Shown piece by piece: positions 26,104-34,712 of a DNA stretch of 46,728 nt. The stretch's first letter is position 1; every line of letters begins with the position of its first letter. The stretch is from positions 1 to 46,728 of the forward strand of contig NZ_CAKXZT010000148.1 in assembly GCF_935825525.1 (NCBI RefSeq). The letters are read 5' to 3'. The notes beneath the pieces are model-generated. The model was given only the letters and a program-made list of their open reading frames with translations, was not told where the DNA came from and made no database searches. This stretch comes from Mesorhizobium escarrei. Its GTDB lineage: Bacteria > Pseudomonadota > Alphaproteobacteria > Rhizobiales > Rhizobiaceae. A program made the position numbers and the translations under genes.

Positions 26104-26849
26104 CGGGCAAACCCTCCGGTGGGTGCGGTGCTGCGCAGCCAGCGGATGAAGGCAAAGGACGCAAGCGAGACGACAGCGAAGATGGCCAGCAGAGCCAGAT
26201 CGGCGCCCGGCCAGTCGGCACCGATGCCCTCGCCGGTCCAGAAGATGCCGAAGCTGGTCAGCATCAGCCCGACCACGAATTTGAGCGCATTTTCCGGCAC
26301 GCGCGCCAGTGGCCGGTGCACCGCCAGACCGATCAGCATCACCAGGATGAACGCCGCCAGGGCGCCCAGGCTGGCGTAAAGCGTCTGCCCATGGGCAGCA
26401 CCCACCGCAATGACGATGAACACCACCTCGACACCTTCGAGCAGCACCGCCTTGAACGACGCCACTCCCGCCAGATAGTCGGCCCGGCGGTCGTTGGCCT
26501 GCTGGTGCAGGGCGGTGGTTTCCCTGGAAAAGGCCGCCTCCTCGTCATGCAGCGCAAGGACGCCGACGGCGCGCAGAATGGCCTTGCGCAGCCAGCGCAT
26601 GCCGAACAGGATCAGCAGCACACCGACGACGAATTGCAAAATGGTAATTGGAACCAGCGCCAGCAGCGGTCCGAATGCCAGCACAAGTGCGGCCAGCAGC
26701 ACCAGCGCCAGCGCCGCGCCAATGAGGGCCGGCCGCCAGCTGCGCGTCACCCCCACCGCGAGCACGATGGTGAAGGCTTCGACGACCTCGACGAAAGAAG
26801 CCAGAAAGGCGGCGATGATGGTCGAGAGTATCGGTGTCAGACTGTGCAT
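26100..26849 (-). CDS. membrane protein with duplicated E-x-V-E motif (COG4280-like)
   Basis: This 249-residue inner-membrane protein is made of two similar halves. Half one opens ASFVEVVEAFTIVLAVGVTR; half two has LLEGVEVVFIVIAVGAAHGQ. Repeated acidic-helix motifs of this kind are known in cation transporters such as the UPF0016/GDT1 and FTR1 families, and the protein resembles COG4280 predicted membrane proteins. A cation transport role is inference. A hydrophilic loop lies between the halves (ALHDEEAAFSRETTALHQQA). It lies 45 bases downstream of kup on the same strand and overlaps the 69-residue gene, so the three probably form an operon. Confidence 0.75.
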   Translation of the reverse strand: MHSLTPILSTIIAAFLASFVEVVEAFTIVLAVGVTRSWRPALIGAALALVLLAALVLAFGPLLALVPITILQFVVGVLLILFGMRWLRKAILRAVGVLALHDEEAAFSRETTALHQQANDRRADYLAGVASFKAVLLEGVEVVFIVIAVGAAHGQTLYASLGALAAFILVMLIGLAVHRPLARVPENALKFVVGLMLTSFGIFWTGEGIGADWPGADLALLAIFAVVSLASFAFIRWLRSTAPTGGFAR

Positions 26850-26894
26850 CAGGCATCCTGTGTTCCTTGACTGCGGGATCCCACGTAGGCACGG

Positions 26895-28754
26895 TCAAAC
26901 TGGAATTTGCCGACCAATTTCGACAAGCCGGTCGTTGGGCACTTTCAGATAATCGCTCATCTGCGCTGAATTACGACTCATGGCGGCGAATGGCTCCCTT
27001 TGCCATGATGGCAGGCCTTGGCCATCCTCGCGGGGTACAATGCTCGTGCGGCCGACGTAGTAGGTGACGTCGGTCAGATCGATTGCGCGGTCCGCCGTCA
27101 TGCAGGATGCAAGAAGCTTTGGAACATCCGGCATTTCCATAAAACCATACCTGGCTTCGACAATCCAAAAATTGGGAATTTTCTGCGCGATAGTGAAGCG
27201 ATCTGCTTCTGCAACCCGTGGCACGGGTAGAATAGACCAGCGCAGTACGAAGACGCGTTCTTGCAGGGCGCGATTAAGTCCCACATGCCAGACCATGACG
27301 GGTGGCACACCTTTGTCCGAAAGCGTCAAGAATACCGCCGTACCAGGCACGCGCGCCACCGTGCCGGATTGTAGTTCCGTGAGGAATCTGTCGGTCGGAA
27401 TCAGCGTTTTCTGGACGCTGTTGTGCATGGCTTTCGTACCGCGGTGCCAAATCCACATGATTGCATAGACCGCTATCGCCATCGCAAGTGGTACATAACC
27501 GCCCTGGAAAAACTTTGTCATATTGGCTGCAAAAAATGCGCTGTCGACGATCAAAAACAGTCCAGCGACGGCGCTAGCGGTGACGATGGTCCACTGCCAG
27601 ATCTCGCGCATGGCGATGAACAACAAAACGGAGGTCATCAGCATTGTCATCGACACGGCAATGCCATAGGCAGCGGCGAGATTGTCGGATTTGCCGAAGC
27701 CTATGGTAAGGGCCACGGTGGTAATCATCAGCAACCAATTCACAGCGCCGACATAGATCTGGCCAAAACCTTCAGCCGATGTCTGCCTGATGTTGAAGCG
27801 CGGCATCCACCCGAGCTGAATCGCCTGGCGTGTCATGGAAAAGGCACCAGTGATGATCGATTGGCTGGCAATGATCGTTGCGACGGTTGCCAGGACAATC
27901 AGAGGCGCCAGCAGCACTGGCGGGCAGAGACGATAGAAAATACTGCCCTCTGTTGGCGAGCCATTCAAAACAATGGCGGCTTGGCCGATATAGTTGAGGA
28001 TGAGGCTTGGAAAAACCACGAAGTTCCAGGCGAGCCGGATCGGCGCGGGACCAAAATGGCCCATATCGGCGTAAAGCGCTTCGGCACCTGTGACGCAAAG
28101 AAACACGCCGCCAAGAACGAGGAAGCCCGCCAATCCACCTGAAGCGAGATACTTCAGCCCGTAGCAGGGATTGATTGCGACGAGAACGCCTGGATATTGC
28201 AAGATGCCGTAGATACCCATGGCGGCCATCACACAAAACCAGATCAGCATGACCGACCCAAAGCTCTTGCCAATCCGAGTTGTCCCCAACGGCTGAAGGG
28301 CGAACAAGGCGACCAAGATGGCAACCGCGCCACAAATCACCCATGGCGTTAGACTGGGCATTACCTGTTCAACGCCTTCAAGCGCCGAGAGAACCGAAAT
28401 GGCTGGCGTGATCGCACCGTCACCGTAGATCAGCGCTGCGCCAAACAGGCCTGCTCCGACGATGACAGGGCGGTTCTGCTTCTTCAGGCCGAGCAACGAC
28501 ATCAAAGCCAGGATGCCGCCTTCACCATCGTTGTCGACGCGCATAGCGAAATTGACGTATTTGACGGTGGTAATGATGATGAGTGTCCAAAGGATCAAGG
28601 AAACCGACCCCAGGACGTCGGGCTTGCCACCTGTCAGGGCAAGGACGGTCTTGAACGTATAAAGCGGGCTGGTTCCGATATCACCGAAAACGATGCCCAG
28701 AGCCGCAAGACCGAGTACTGGGATGCCTTCTTGGGCGGTGACCTTTTCGGACAA
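26895..28754 (-). CDS. kup: Kup-family low-affinity potassium uptake protein
   Basis: This 619-residue K+/H+ symporter of the inner membrane has about 12 helices in the first 440 residues and a cytoplasmic C-terminal domain. Family signatures are LAALGIVFGDIGTSPLYTFK at the N-terminus, GEGGILALMSLLG, YGDGAITPAISVLSALEGVE and the polar region GVFLCVTGAEALYADMGHFG. Length fits the family. The start codon is TTG at 28754 (MSEKVTAQEG), preceded by GGAAGG at 8 bases. Eighteen bases separate it from the small membrane-protein gene upstream, indicating one transcript. Many rhizobia have several kup copies. Confidence 0.95.
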   Translation of the reverse strand: MSEKVTAQEGIPVLGLAALGIVFGDIGTSPLYTFKTVLALTGGKPDVLGSVSLILWTLIIITTVKYVNFAMRVDNDGEGGILALMSLLGLKKQNRPVIVGAGLFGAALIYGDGAITPAISVLSALEGVEQVMPSLTPWVICGAVAILVALFALQPLGTTRIGKSFGSVMLIWFCVMAAMGIYGILQYPGVLVAINPCYGLKYLASGGLAGFLVLGGVFLCVTGAEALYADMGHFGPAPIRLAWNFVVFPSLILNYIGQAAIVLNGSPTEGSIFYRLCPPVLLAPLIVLATVATIIASQSIITGAFSMTRQAIQLGWMPRFNIRQTSAEGFGQIYVGAVNWLLMITTVALTIGFGKSDNLAAAYGIAVSMTMLMTSVLLFIAMREIWQWTIVTASAVAGLFLIVDSAFFAANMTKFFQGGYVPLAMAIAVYAIMWIWHRGTKAMHNSVQKTLIPTDRFLTELQSGTVARVPGTAVFLTLSDKGVPPVMVWHVGLNRALQERVFVLRWSILPVPRVAEADRFTIAQKIPNFWIVEARYGFMEMPDVPKLLASCMTADRAIDLTDVTYYVGRTSIVPREDGQGLPSWQREPFAAMSRNSAQMSDYLKVPNDRLVEIGRQIPV

Positions 28755-28772
28755 TGAACATCCCTTCCGTGG

Positions 28773-29063
28773 TCATAATACCCCTTTGCCCAGAGGTATT
28801 TGGTAATTGCTTTGAACTCCTCGATCGGCGCCGTTGCCGCTTGTGAATGCCGTCAGCCGGAATTTGCGTAGTGGAAACCGGCGCCGCGGTGTCTTGCTCA
28901 GGCGAGCGGAGAGTTCTTCCAGAGATGTTGCCCCGAGCGGCAGCAGGGATGCCCCGGTCGCGGTCGCCATCCCAGAACGCAGCGCGGCAAGGCCGGCCGC
29001 ACCGACGGTAACACCGACTACCATCGTCATGAGCGCTAGGCGACGGCCGGGCAATGTATCCAT
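28773..29063 (-). CDS. small membrane or exported protein preceding kup
   Basis: This 96-residue protein starts at ATG 29063, with TGGAGAAAG seven bases before it. It has a hydrophobic segment LALMTMVVGVTVGAAGLAAL after RR, either an uncleaved anchor or a signal peptide, then a basic tail (TPRRRFPLRKFRLTAF). No family is recognised. Its stop is 18 bases before the kup start on the same strand, so the two are very likely co-transcribed, and a link with potassium uptake or envelope stress is possible. A 59-base element shared with the kinase locus lies 84 bases upstream. The longer open frame to 29465 is not used because it lacks a start signal and looks non-coding. Confidence 0.6.
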   Translation of the reverse strand: MDTLPGRRLALMTMVVGVTVGAAGLAALRSGMATATGASLLPLGATSLEELSARLSKTPRRRFPLRKFRLTAFTSGNGADRGVQSNYQIPLGKGVL

Positions 29064-29495
29064 GATACTTTCTCCAGAGATACGGCTTTCGCGTATGGGT
29101 TGAAGCCGGCCGGCTTTGCTCGCAGCATCTGGCACGATCAAAGCTGTTCCTGCTTGTCCGAAATTGCTGTCGTTGCTGTCGCTTGCGCCTTTTGCGACAG
29201 CAGCACGCAAGAGAGCGTTGGGAGCGGCAAGGAAACTTGCGCGACTGCGGTGAAGCAGATGCAACAGGATCTGCCACCAACAGGATCGCCTACATTTCCT
29301 GCGTCCCTTTCGAGAATGCTGATCACGTCGTCCGCCAGTAACTCGGCCAGACGCGAGCCGACTATTCACGCCATCCAGCACGGCAAGGGTGGGTTTGCAG
29401 GCTGAGCTGCGCGCTTTGCCACGGGGATCTTGCCGACCGGAGTTAGTTGCAGGCAGGGCCGGCAATCCTAGACGCAGTGCCGCCGCAAAACCATT
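29064..29495. other. intergenic region upstream of the kup operon
   Basis: About 430 bases with no gene. It contains copy B of the shared element (29148-29206). The remainder has only overlapping weak frames. It is bounded on the right by the glycosyltransferase remnant. Confidence 0.45.
29148..29206 (-). repeat. dispersed 59-bp element, copy B
   Basis: Counterpart of 6831-6889, in the same orientation. On the minus strand it ends with GCAATTTCGGACAAGCAG. It lies 84 bases upstream of the ATG at 29063; copy A lies 80 bases upstream of the ATG at 6750. The surrounding sequences are otherwise unlike. Confidence 0.5.
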
Positions 29496-29800
29496 GTGAT
29501 CGGCAGTGTGCAGGCGTTCATTGCTGGTGCGATCGTTCTGGCGTGGCTTGGCCCTGCGCTCTACAGCACCGGCAGCGCTACCAGGGCGAGTTCACCTTCC
29601 TCGCACGACTGGAAAAGCCGCTCGCGATCGTTGAGCCGCCCAAGCTCAAAGAATGGCTCCAAAACCACCCTTCAGGATATTCCATGACCAAGGCGATACG
29701 ATATCCCGACAACACCCGAAGCGTTGCGCCCAACCAACTTGTCAAGAATGGCTACCTTGTCGTTCTAAGTGGCAACCACCCGGCGAAGGTCAGCATGCGA
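29496..29800 (+). pseudogene. C-terminal remnant of an ArnT-like membrane glycosyltransferase
   Basis: One frame gives a last membrane helix, VQAFIAGAIVLAWLGPALYS. The next frame continues YQGEFTFLARLEKPLAIVEP, PKLKEWLQNHPSGYSMTKAI and KNGYLVVLSGNHP. This order resembles the C-terminal end of ArnT/PMT-type lipid-linked sugar transferases, in which a final helix precedes a small periplasmic domain. Everything upstream is missing and a frame change occurs near 29575, so this is a dead fragment. The assignment rests on my recognition of general layout and is tentative. Confidence 0.4.
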
Positions 29801-29831
29801 TGGCCCGTCCTGCGCGATGGATATTCATCCA

Positions 29832-30602
29832 CTATATCAGCCCGCCGAGTTCGTGCGAAAGCTTAGTCGTGTGTCGCATGGCTATATCGCGGAGCGCCTC
29901 CAGCTTATCGAGATCAAAGCGGCTGGCGGGGCCGGAGATGGCGATGCCGCCCGGCACCTCGCCGCCATTCTCGAAGACGGGCAACGCTACACAGCGCATG
30001 TCGGGCGCGAATTCGAGATCGTCGAAGGCGCAGCCCTCGGCACGAATGCGGGCGAGCGAACGGCGCAATTCGTCCGGATCGGTGATGGTGTTGGGCGCGA
30101 CCTTGGTCAGCCCGGCGGCGATGACCGCCTCGGTGGCGCGCACATCCCGGAAGGCGAGCAGCACCTTGCCGATCGAGCTGCAATGCAGTGGCGAACGGTC
30201 GCCGATCTGGAAATCGACGGCAACCCGTTGCGTGCCCTTGGCGCGATATACAAGTACGGCCGCGTCGCGTTCCAGCACCGAGTAGTGCACCGTCTCGCCG
30301 GTTTCTTCGGAGATGGCGCGCAGGCAGCCGAGGATGCGGCCGGCGCGCTCATCCTCGCCGACCAGATGGCGGGCGAGAGACAGCACCTTGAAAGTCAGTC
30401 TGTAGTGCTTGGCGTCGGCGGCCTTCTGCACATAGCCGGACTGAACCAGCGTCATCAGCATGCGGTAGGCCGTGGCCCGGTCGGCGCCGATTCCGGACGC
30501 GACCTCTGCGACGGTGACCGGCCGGCGTTGCTCGCCGACGAAATCGAGTACGTTCAGCGCCTTGAGCGCGGTGGCGCTAATGTTAGTGTCGAGTTCGCGC
30601 AT
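29832..30602 (-). CDS. IclR-family transcriptional regulator
   Basis: This 256-residue regulator has an N-terminal winged helix at about 10-70 (TALKALNVLDFVGEQRRPVT, VASGIGADRATAYRMLMTLV) and a C-terminal effector domain (ISEETGETVHYSVLERDAAV, PLHCSSIGKVLLAF, CVALPVFENGGEVPGGIAIS). Such proteins bind a small metabolite and control a nearby catabolic operon. It is divergent from the aldehyde dehydrogenase/sugar ABC genes, with 146 bases between the start codons, so these are its likely targets. The Shine-Dalgarno of ATG 30602 is weak. The effector is unknown. Confidence 0.93.
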   Translation of the reverse strand: MRELDTNISATALKALNVLDFVGEQRRPVTVAEVASGIGADRATAYRMLMTLVQSGYVQKAADAKHYRLTFKVLSLARHLVGEDERAGRILGCLRAISEETGETVHYSVLERDAAVLVYRAKGTQRVAVDFQIGDRSPLHCSSIGKVLLAFRDVRATEAVIAAGLTKVAPNTITDPDELRRSLARIRAEGCAFDDLEFAPDMRCVALPVFENGGEVPGGIAISGPASRFDLDKLEALRDIAMRHTTKLSHELGGLI

Positions 30603-30619
30603 TTGGCAGGGCCCGATTG

Positions 30620-30669
30620 TTCAATATTCGTATATCTATCCGAAATTCTACCGGCAAGTTCAAATATCG
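30620..30669. promoter_or_regulatory. near-direct repeat in the IclR/aldehyde dehydrogenase intergenic region
   Basis: TTCAATATTCG (30620-30630) and TTCAAATATCG (30659-30669) form an 11-base near-repeat 39 bases apart in an AT-rich stretch. TTGACG at 30670-30675 is a possible -35 for the plus-strand operon. These would suit regulator contact, but the assignment is weak. Confidence 0.3.
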
Positions 30670-30748
30670 TTGACGCACTTCTATTTCTGAACTACGCCTG
30701 CCTCCATAACGATACGCGGCGCGGCTGCGCATCGACGGGAGGATTCTC

Positions 30749-32191
30749 ATGGACATGCTGATCGACGGCGGCTGGACGGGCGCATCCGACGGGTCGGTCG
30801 ACTCGGTGCTCAATCCCGCGACCAACGACCAGATCGACACCGTGCCGCGCGCGACCACTGCCGATGTCGCGCGCGCCGTCTCCGCTGCACAGCACGGCAA
30901 AGTCGCTATGGCGGCGATGCCCGCGTGGCGGCGCTACGAAATTCTTGAGGCCGTCGCCCGGCGCATCGAGGAAAACCAGACCGAACTTGGAAAGCTGCTC
31001 TGTCGGGAGAACGGCAAGCGCATCGGCGAGACGACCAGCGAGGTCGGCGTCGCCGCGCGCATCTTCCGCAGTTATGCGGAAGAGGCGAAGCGTATCTTCG
31101 GCCGCTCGGTGCCGCTGAACTCCATACCCGGCCGCGAGAAGTCGCTGGCGATCACAACGCGCGAACCGCTCGGCGTCGTCGCGGCGATCGTGCCGTTCAA
31201 CTATCCGGTGGAACTCTGGAGCCACAAGGTCGCCGGCGGCCTTGCGGCGGGCAACGCCGTCATCACCAAGACGCCGGAAGACTGCCCGCTCGCCGTCATC
31301 GAGATCAGCCGCTACCTGGAGGACACTGGCCTGCCGCGCGGCGCGCATCAGCTGCTGACCGGTGGGCGCGAGGTAGGCGAGGCGCTGGTCAGGGCCGAAG
31401 GCGTTCAGATGATCGCCATGACCGGCTCGATCGCAGCCGGCAAACGCATCCTCGAAGTCGCCGCGCAGACCCTGAAGAAGGTGCATCTGGAGCTCGGCGG
31501 CAACGACGCGACGATCGTCTGCGGTGACGCCGTTGTCGAAGCCACCGCCGACGCGCTGATTGGCGGACGCTTCACCTCCGGCAACGGCCAGATATGCTGC
31601 GCGGTGAAGCGCGTCCTGGTCGAGAAGCCGATCTATCAGAAGCTGCTCGAGGCGGTTTCTGACCGGGCGAGAAAGCTCAAAGTTGGTGATCCCATAGACC
31701 CTGCGACCGATGTCGGTCCGTTGATCAACCGGCGCGGCGCAGAACGAGTCGAGGCGCAGGTGCGCCAGGCCGTCGCCGATGGCGCGGCAATCGTTACCGG
31801 CGGCAAGCGCCGCGACAACTTTTTCGAGCCGACCATCCTCACCGGGCTCACGCCGGGCACGCCGGTCTTCGCCGACGAGACCTTCGGGCCTGTCCTGCCG
31901 CTCATTCCCTATGAGCGGTTCGAGGATGCGCTGGCGCTGGCCAACGACAGCCCGTTCGGTTTGCAGGCGGCGATCTTTACGCATGATCTGCGCAAGGTGA
32001 TGCGCGCCTATCAAGCGCTCGACGTCGGCACTGTAGTCGTCAACCACACGACGGCGGTGCGGGTCGAAACCTTGCCCTTCGGCGGCAACAAGGGCAGCGG
32101 CAACGGCCGCGAAGGCATCCACGACACGCTGCACGAGATGAGCAAGGAAAAGACTCTGCTGCTGCACGAAGTGTTCGGAGCGGTCGTCTGA
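30749..32191 (+). CDS. NAD(P)-dependent aldehyde dehydrogenase
   Basis: This 480-residue enzyme of the aldehyde dehydrogenase superfamily oxidises an aldehyde to its carboxylate in the cytoplasm. The cofactor segment IVPFNYPVELWSHKVAGGLA, the catalytic Glu in LELGGNDATIV and the catalytic Cys in SGNGQICCAVKR are present, as is ADETFGPVLPLIPYE. The ATG at 30749 follows GGGAGGA. Its stop overlaps the start of the ABC ATPase gene by one base (TGATG), so it belongs to the sugar-uptake operon. Such pairs often handle an aldehyde arising from a sugar or small polyol (lactaldehyde- or succinate-semialdehyde-type relatives), but the substrate is not known. Confidence 0.92.
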   Translation: MDMLIDGGWTGASDGSVDSVLNPATNDQIDTVPRATTADVARAVSAAQHGKVAMAAMPAWRRYEILEAVARRIEENQTELGKLLCRENGKRIGETTSEVGVAARIFRSYAEEAKRIFGRSVPLNSIPGREKSLAITTREPLGVVAAIVPFNYPVELWSHKVAGGLAAGNAVITKTPEDCPLAVIEISRYLEDTGLPRGAHQLLTGGREVGEALVRAEGVQMIAMTGSIAAGKRILEVAAQTLKKVHLELGGNDATIVCGDAVVEATADALIGGRFTSGNGQICCAVKRVLVEKPIYQKLLEAVSDRARKLKVGDPIDPATDVGPLINRRGAERVEAQVRQAVADGAAIVTGGKRRDNFFEPTILTGLTPGTPVFADETFGPVLPLIPYERFEDALALANDSPFGLQAAIFTHDLRKVMRAYQALDVGTVVVNHTTAVRVETLPFGGNKGSGNGREGIHDTLHEMSKEKTLLLHEVFGAVV

Positions 32192-33714
32192 TGCCCCGTC
32201 TCGCGGTCAGCCATATCGCCAAGAGCTACGACGGCAATCCGGCCGTGCGCGACATCTCGTTCGAGGTCGCAGCGGGCAGGGTGTTGGCGCTCTGCGGAGA
32301 GAACGGCGCCGGCAAGTCGACGCTGATGAAAGTGCTGTCCGGCGCGACGCGTCTCGACAGTGGCGAAATTCTGCTCGATGGCAAGGCGGTCGCGATCGGC
32401 GGACCATCCGACGCGATGGCGCTCGGCATCTGCACCGTCTACCAGGAACTGAGCCTCCTGCCGCATCTCAGCGTCGCAGAGAACATGCTGCTGGGCAGCA
32501 TGCCGACGCGCGCGCTTCCGTTCGTGGTCGACTGGCCGCAAGCGAACCGCATCGCAGCGCGTGTGCTCGCCGATTTCGGTTTCCCTGAGATCGATCCGGC
32601 AGCGCTTGTCAGCTCGCTCAGCGTCGCCCGCCAGCAGATCGTCGAGATCGCCAAGGCGCTGGTCGCCGAACCTCAAATCTTGATCCTCGACGAGCCGACG
32701 GCGGTGATCTCGGCCGCCGAAGCCACAAAGCTGTTCGACAAGGTGCGCAGCCTCGCCGCCTCCGGCACCACGGTGCTGTACATCTCGCACCGGCTGGAGG
32801 AGATCTACGCCATCGCAGACGAGATCGTGGTGCTGAAGGACGGGCGTAGCGTGCTTGCAGGCCCCGCCGCCGAGCTCGACCAAGGTCGCCTGATCCACGC
32901 AATGGTCGGCCGTCCGCTTTCGGCGATCTTCCCGGACCGCAAGGGCGAGGCCGGCAAGCCGGTGCTCGAGGTGGAAAACCTTGCGCTTGGCGACGTCTTC
33001 GAAGATGTCAGTTTCAGCGTCAGGGCCGGCGAGATTGTCGGCATGTTCGGCCTTGTCGGCAGCGGCCGCACCGAGATCGCCAAGGCGATCTTCGGCGCAA
33101 GGCCCGCCGACGGCGGCACGGTCCGGCTGAACGGCGTCGCCGCCGATTTCGCGACACCGTTCCATGCGGTACATGCGCATGTCGCCATGCTGACCGAAGA
33201 TCGCCAGGGCGACGGCCTAGCGCTCGACGCCAGCGTCATCGACAACGCCGGTTTGGCCAGCTTTCCGCGGTACGCGCCAAACGGCGTCATCGACGGCGCC
33301 AAACGCCGCCAGCTTGTGGGCACGAAGATCCGTGAACTGTCGATCCGGCTTGCCGATCCGGCGCAACCGGTGCGCCAGCTTTCAGGCGGCAACCAGCAGA
33401 AGGTCGTTCTGGCAAAATGGCTGCTGGTCGAGAACATCCAGCTCTTCATCTTCGACGAGCCGACCCGCGGCATCGACATCGCCACCAAGGTCGAGATTTA
33501 CCAGATGATCCGCGACCTCGCCGACAGCGGTGTCGCGGTGCTGCTGATTTCCTCGGAAATGCCGGAGGTGCTTGGCATGGCCGATCGTCTACTTGTCGTG
33601 CGTGACGGCCGTATCGTCGCCGAATTCGTCCGTGAAGCGTTCCGGCCGGAAACCGTATTCGCACATGCGGCCGGCCTGGCCTCCCAGGATGCACGTCCGG
33701 AGCAACTGCATTGA
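32191..33714 (+). CDS. sugar ABC transporter ATPase (RbsA/MglA type)
   Basis: This 507-residue cytoplasmic ATPase has two fused ABC domains, as in ribose/galactose importers. Domain 1 has Walker A GENGAGKST at about 36-44, the Q-loop region VYQELSLLPHLSVAENM, a signature variant SSLSVARQQIVEIAKAL and Walker B LILDEPTA. Domain 2 has the degenerate P-loop GLVGSGRTEIAK, usual for this class, signature LSGGNQQKVVLAKWL and FIFDEPTRGIDIATK. It powers import through the permease encoded next, whose TTG start overlaps its stop by four bases. Confidence 0.95.
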   Translation: MPRLAVSHIAKSYDGNPAVRDISFEVAAGRVLALCGENGAGKSTLMKVLSGATRLDSGEILLDGKAVAIGGPSDAMALGICTVYQELSLLPHLSVAENMLLGSMPTRALPFVVDWPQANRIAARVLADFGFPEIDPAALVSSLSVARQQIVEIAKALVAEPQILILDEPTAVISAAEATKLFDKVRSLAASGTTVLYISHRLEEIYAIADEIVVLKDGRSVLAGPAAELDQGRLIHAMVGRPLSAIFPDRKGEAGKPVLEVENLALGDVFEDVSFSVRAGEIVGMFGLVGSGRTEIAKAIFGARPADGGTVRLNGVAADFATPFHAVHAHVAMLTEDRQGDGLALDASVIDNAGLASFPRYAPNGVIDGAKRRQLVGTKIRELSIRLADPAQPVRQLSGGNQQKVVLAKWLLVENIQLFIFDEPTRGIDIATKVEIYQMIRDLADSGVAVLLISSEMPEVLGMADRLLVVRDGRIVAEFVREAFRPETVFAHAAGLASQDARPEQLH

Positions 33715-34673
33715 CCGAGACTGTGACAGCGACTCCCCATGCGCAGTCTGCCATACTCCAGCGCTTTAGCCGCGCCGATCTGCTGTTCGCGGCTGCGATC
33801 CTGCTGCTTGTCATCTTCGCGGCGATAGCCTCCGATGCTTTCCTGACCCAGCGCAACATCGTCAACATCTCGCGCCAGATCGTCACCAACGGATTTCTGA
33901 GCCTCGGCATGCTGATGGTGATCCGCACAGGCGGCATCGATCTGTCGGTTGGCTCGGTTCTGGCGCTAGCCGGGCTTCTGGCCACCGGCCTGCAGGAGCA
34001 GATGCATTTCTCCGCGGCGATCGCGGTCGCATTGGCGATGGGTGCGGCTGTCGGCTTCCTCAACGGGTGGCTGACCGCGCGCTTCAACCTGCAGCCCTTT
34101 ATCGTCACGCTGGCGACGATGGGCAGCCTGCGCGGGCTAACCTATGTCTATGCCGACACGCCGCGTTACCCGGTCGACGAGATGTTCCGCAGCCTGATCG
34201 GCGGCGCGTTCGTCGGCCCGGTCCCGGCTAACTTCATCATCTTCGCGCTCGCCGTGCCGGCCGTCTGGTTCTACCTGAACCACACCGTCTCCGGCCGTGC
34301 CGCTTTCGCGCTGGGCGTCAACAAGGAGGCCGTGCGGCTCGCCGGCGTCGACGTCAACAAGCACCTGATCTTCGCTTATGTCGCCTGCGGGCTATTCGCG
34401 GCGATCGCCGGCGTGCTGCTTGCCTCGCGACTCGGCATCGCCCAGCCGAGCGTCGGCGTCGGCTACGAACTCGACGCCATCGCTGCGGTGGTGATCGGCG
34501 GCGGGTTGCTGGGCGGAGGGGGTGGCACTGCGATCGGCGTGCTCGGCGGGGTGCTGGCACTCGCCGTCGTCGACAACGTGCTCAACCTCTTCAACGTCGA
34601 TTCCTATTACCAGCAGCTTCTAAAGGGCTTGATCATCCTGGTGGCGGTGCTCGCCAGGCGCAAGAAGGTCTGA
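33711..34673 (+). CDS. sugar ABC transporter permease (RbsC type)
   Basis: This 320-residue inner-membrane permease of the BPD_transp_2 group has about 8-10 helices. Family segments are NIVNISRQIVTNGFLSLGML, VIRTGGIDLSVGSVLALAGL, NLQPFIVTLATMGSLRGLTY and the cytoplasmic coupling region ALGVNKEAVRLAGVDV, followed by GYELDAIAAVVIGGGLLGGG. The start is TTG at 33711, overlapping the ATPase stop (TTGA). It forms a homodimeric pore for the same substrate as the binding protein encoded downstream. Confidence 0.94.
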   Translation: MTETVTATPHAQSAILQRFSRADLLFAAAILLLVIFAAIASDAFLTQRNIVNISRQIVTNGFLSLGMLMVIRTGGIDLSVGSVLALAGLLATGLQEQMHFSAAIAVALAMGAAVGFLNGWLTARFNLQPFIVTLATMGSLRGLTYVYADTPRYPVDEMFRSLIGGAFVGPVPANFIIFALAVPAVWFYLNHTVSGRAAFALGVNKEAVRLAGVDVNKHLIFAYVACGLFAAIAGVLLASRLGIAQPSVGVGYELDAIAAVVIGGGLLGGGGGTAIGVLGGVLALAVVDNVLNLFNVDSYYQQLLKGLIILVAVLARRKKV

Positions 34674-34712
34674 AAACCGCCGGCGTGGGCCGGCTCATCA
34701 AGGGAGGATGGA

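Noticed and set aside
29100..29405. 101-codon plus-strand frame upstream of the glycosyltransferase remnant
   Set aside because: It lies antisense to the shared 59-bp element and has no family resemblance or start signal.
28773..29465. 230-codon version of the gene before kup
   Set aside because: The extra N-terminal part looks non-coding; a good ribosome site and a membrane segment support the start at 29063.
30692..32167. 491-codon minus-strand frame across the aldehyde dehydrogenase
   Set aside because: Shadow frame; the plus-strand enzyme has all catalytic motifs and couples to the ABC operon.
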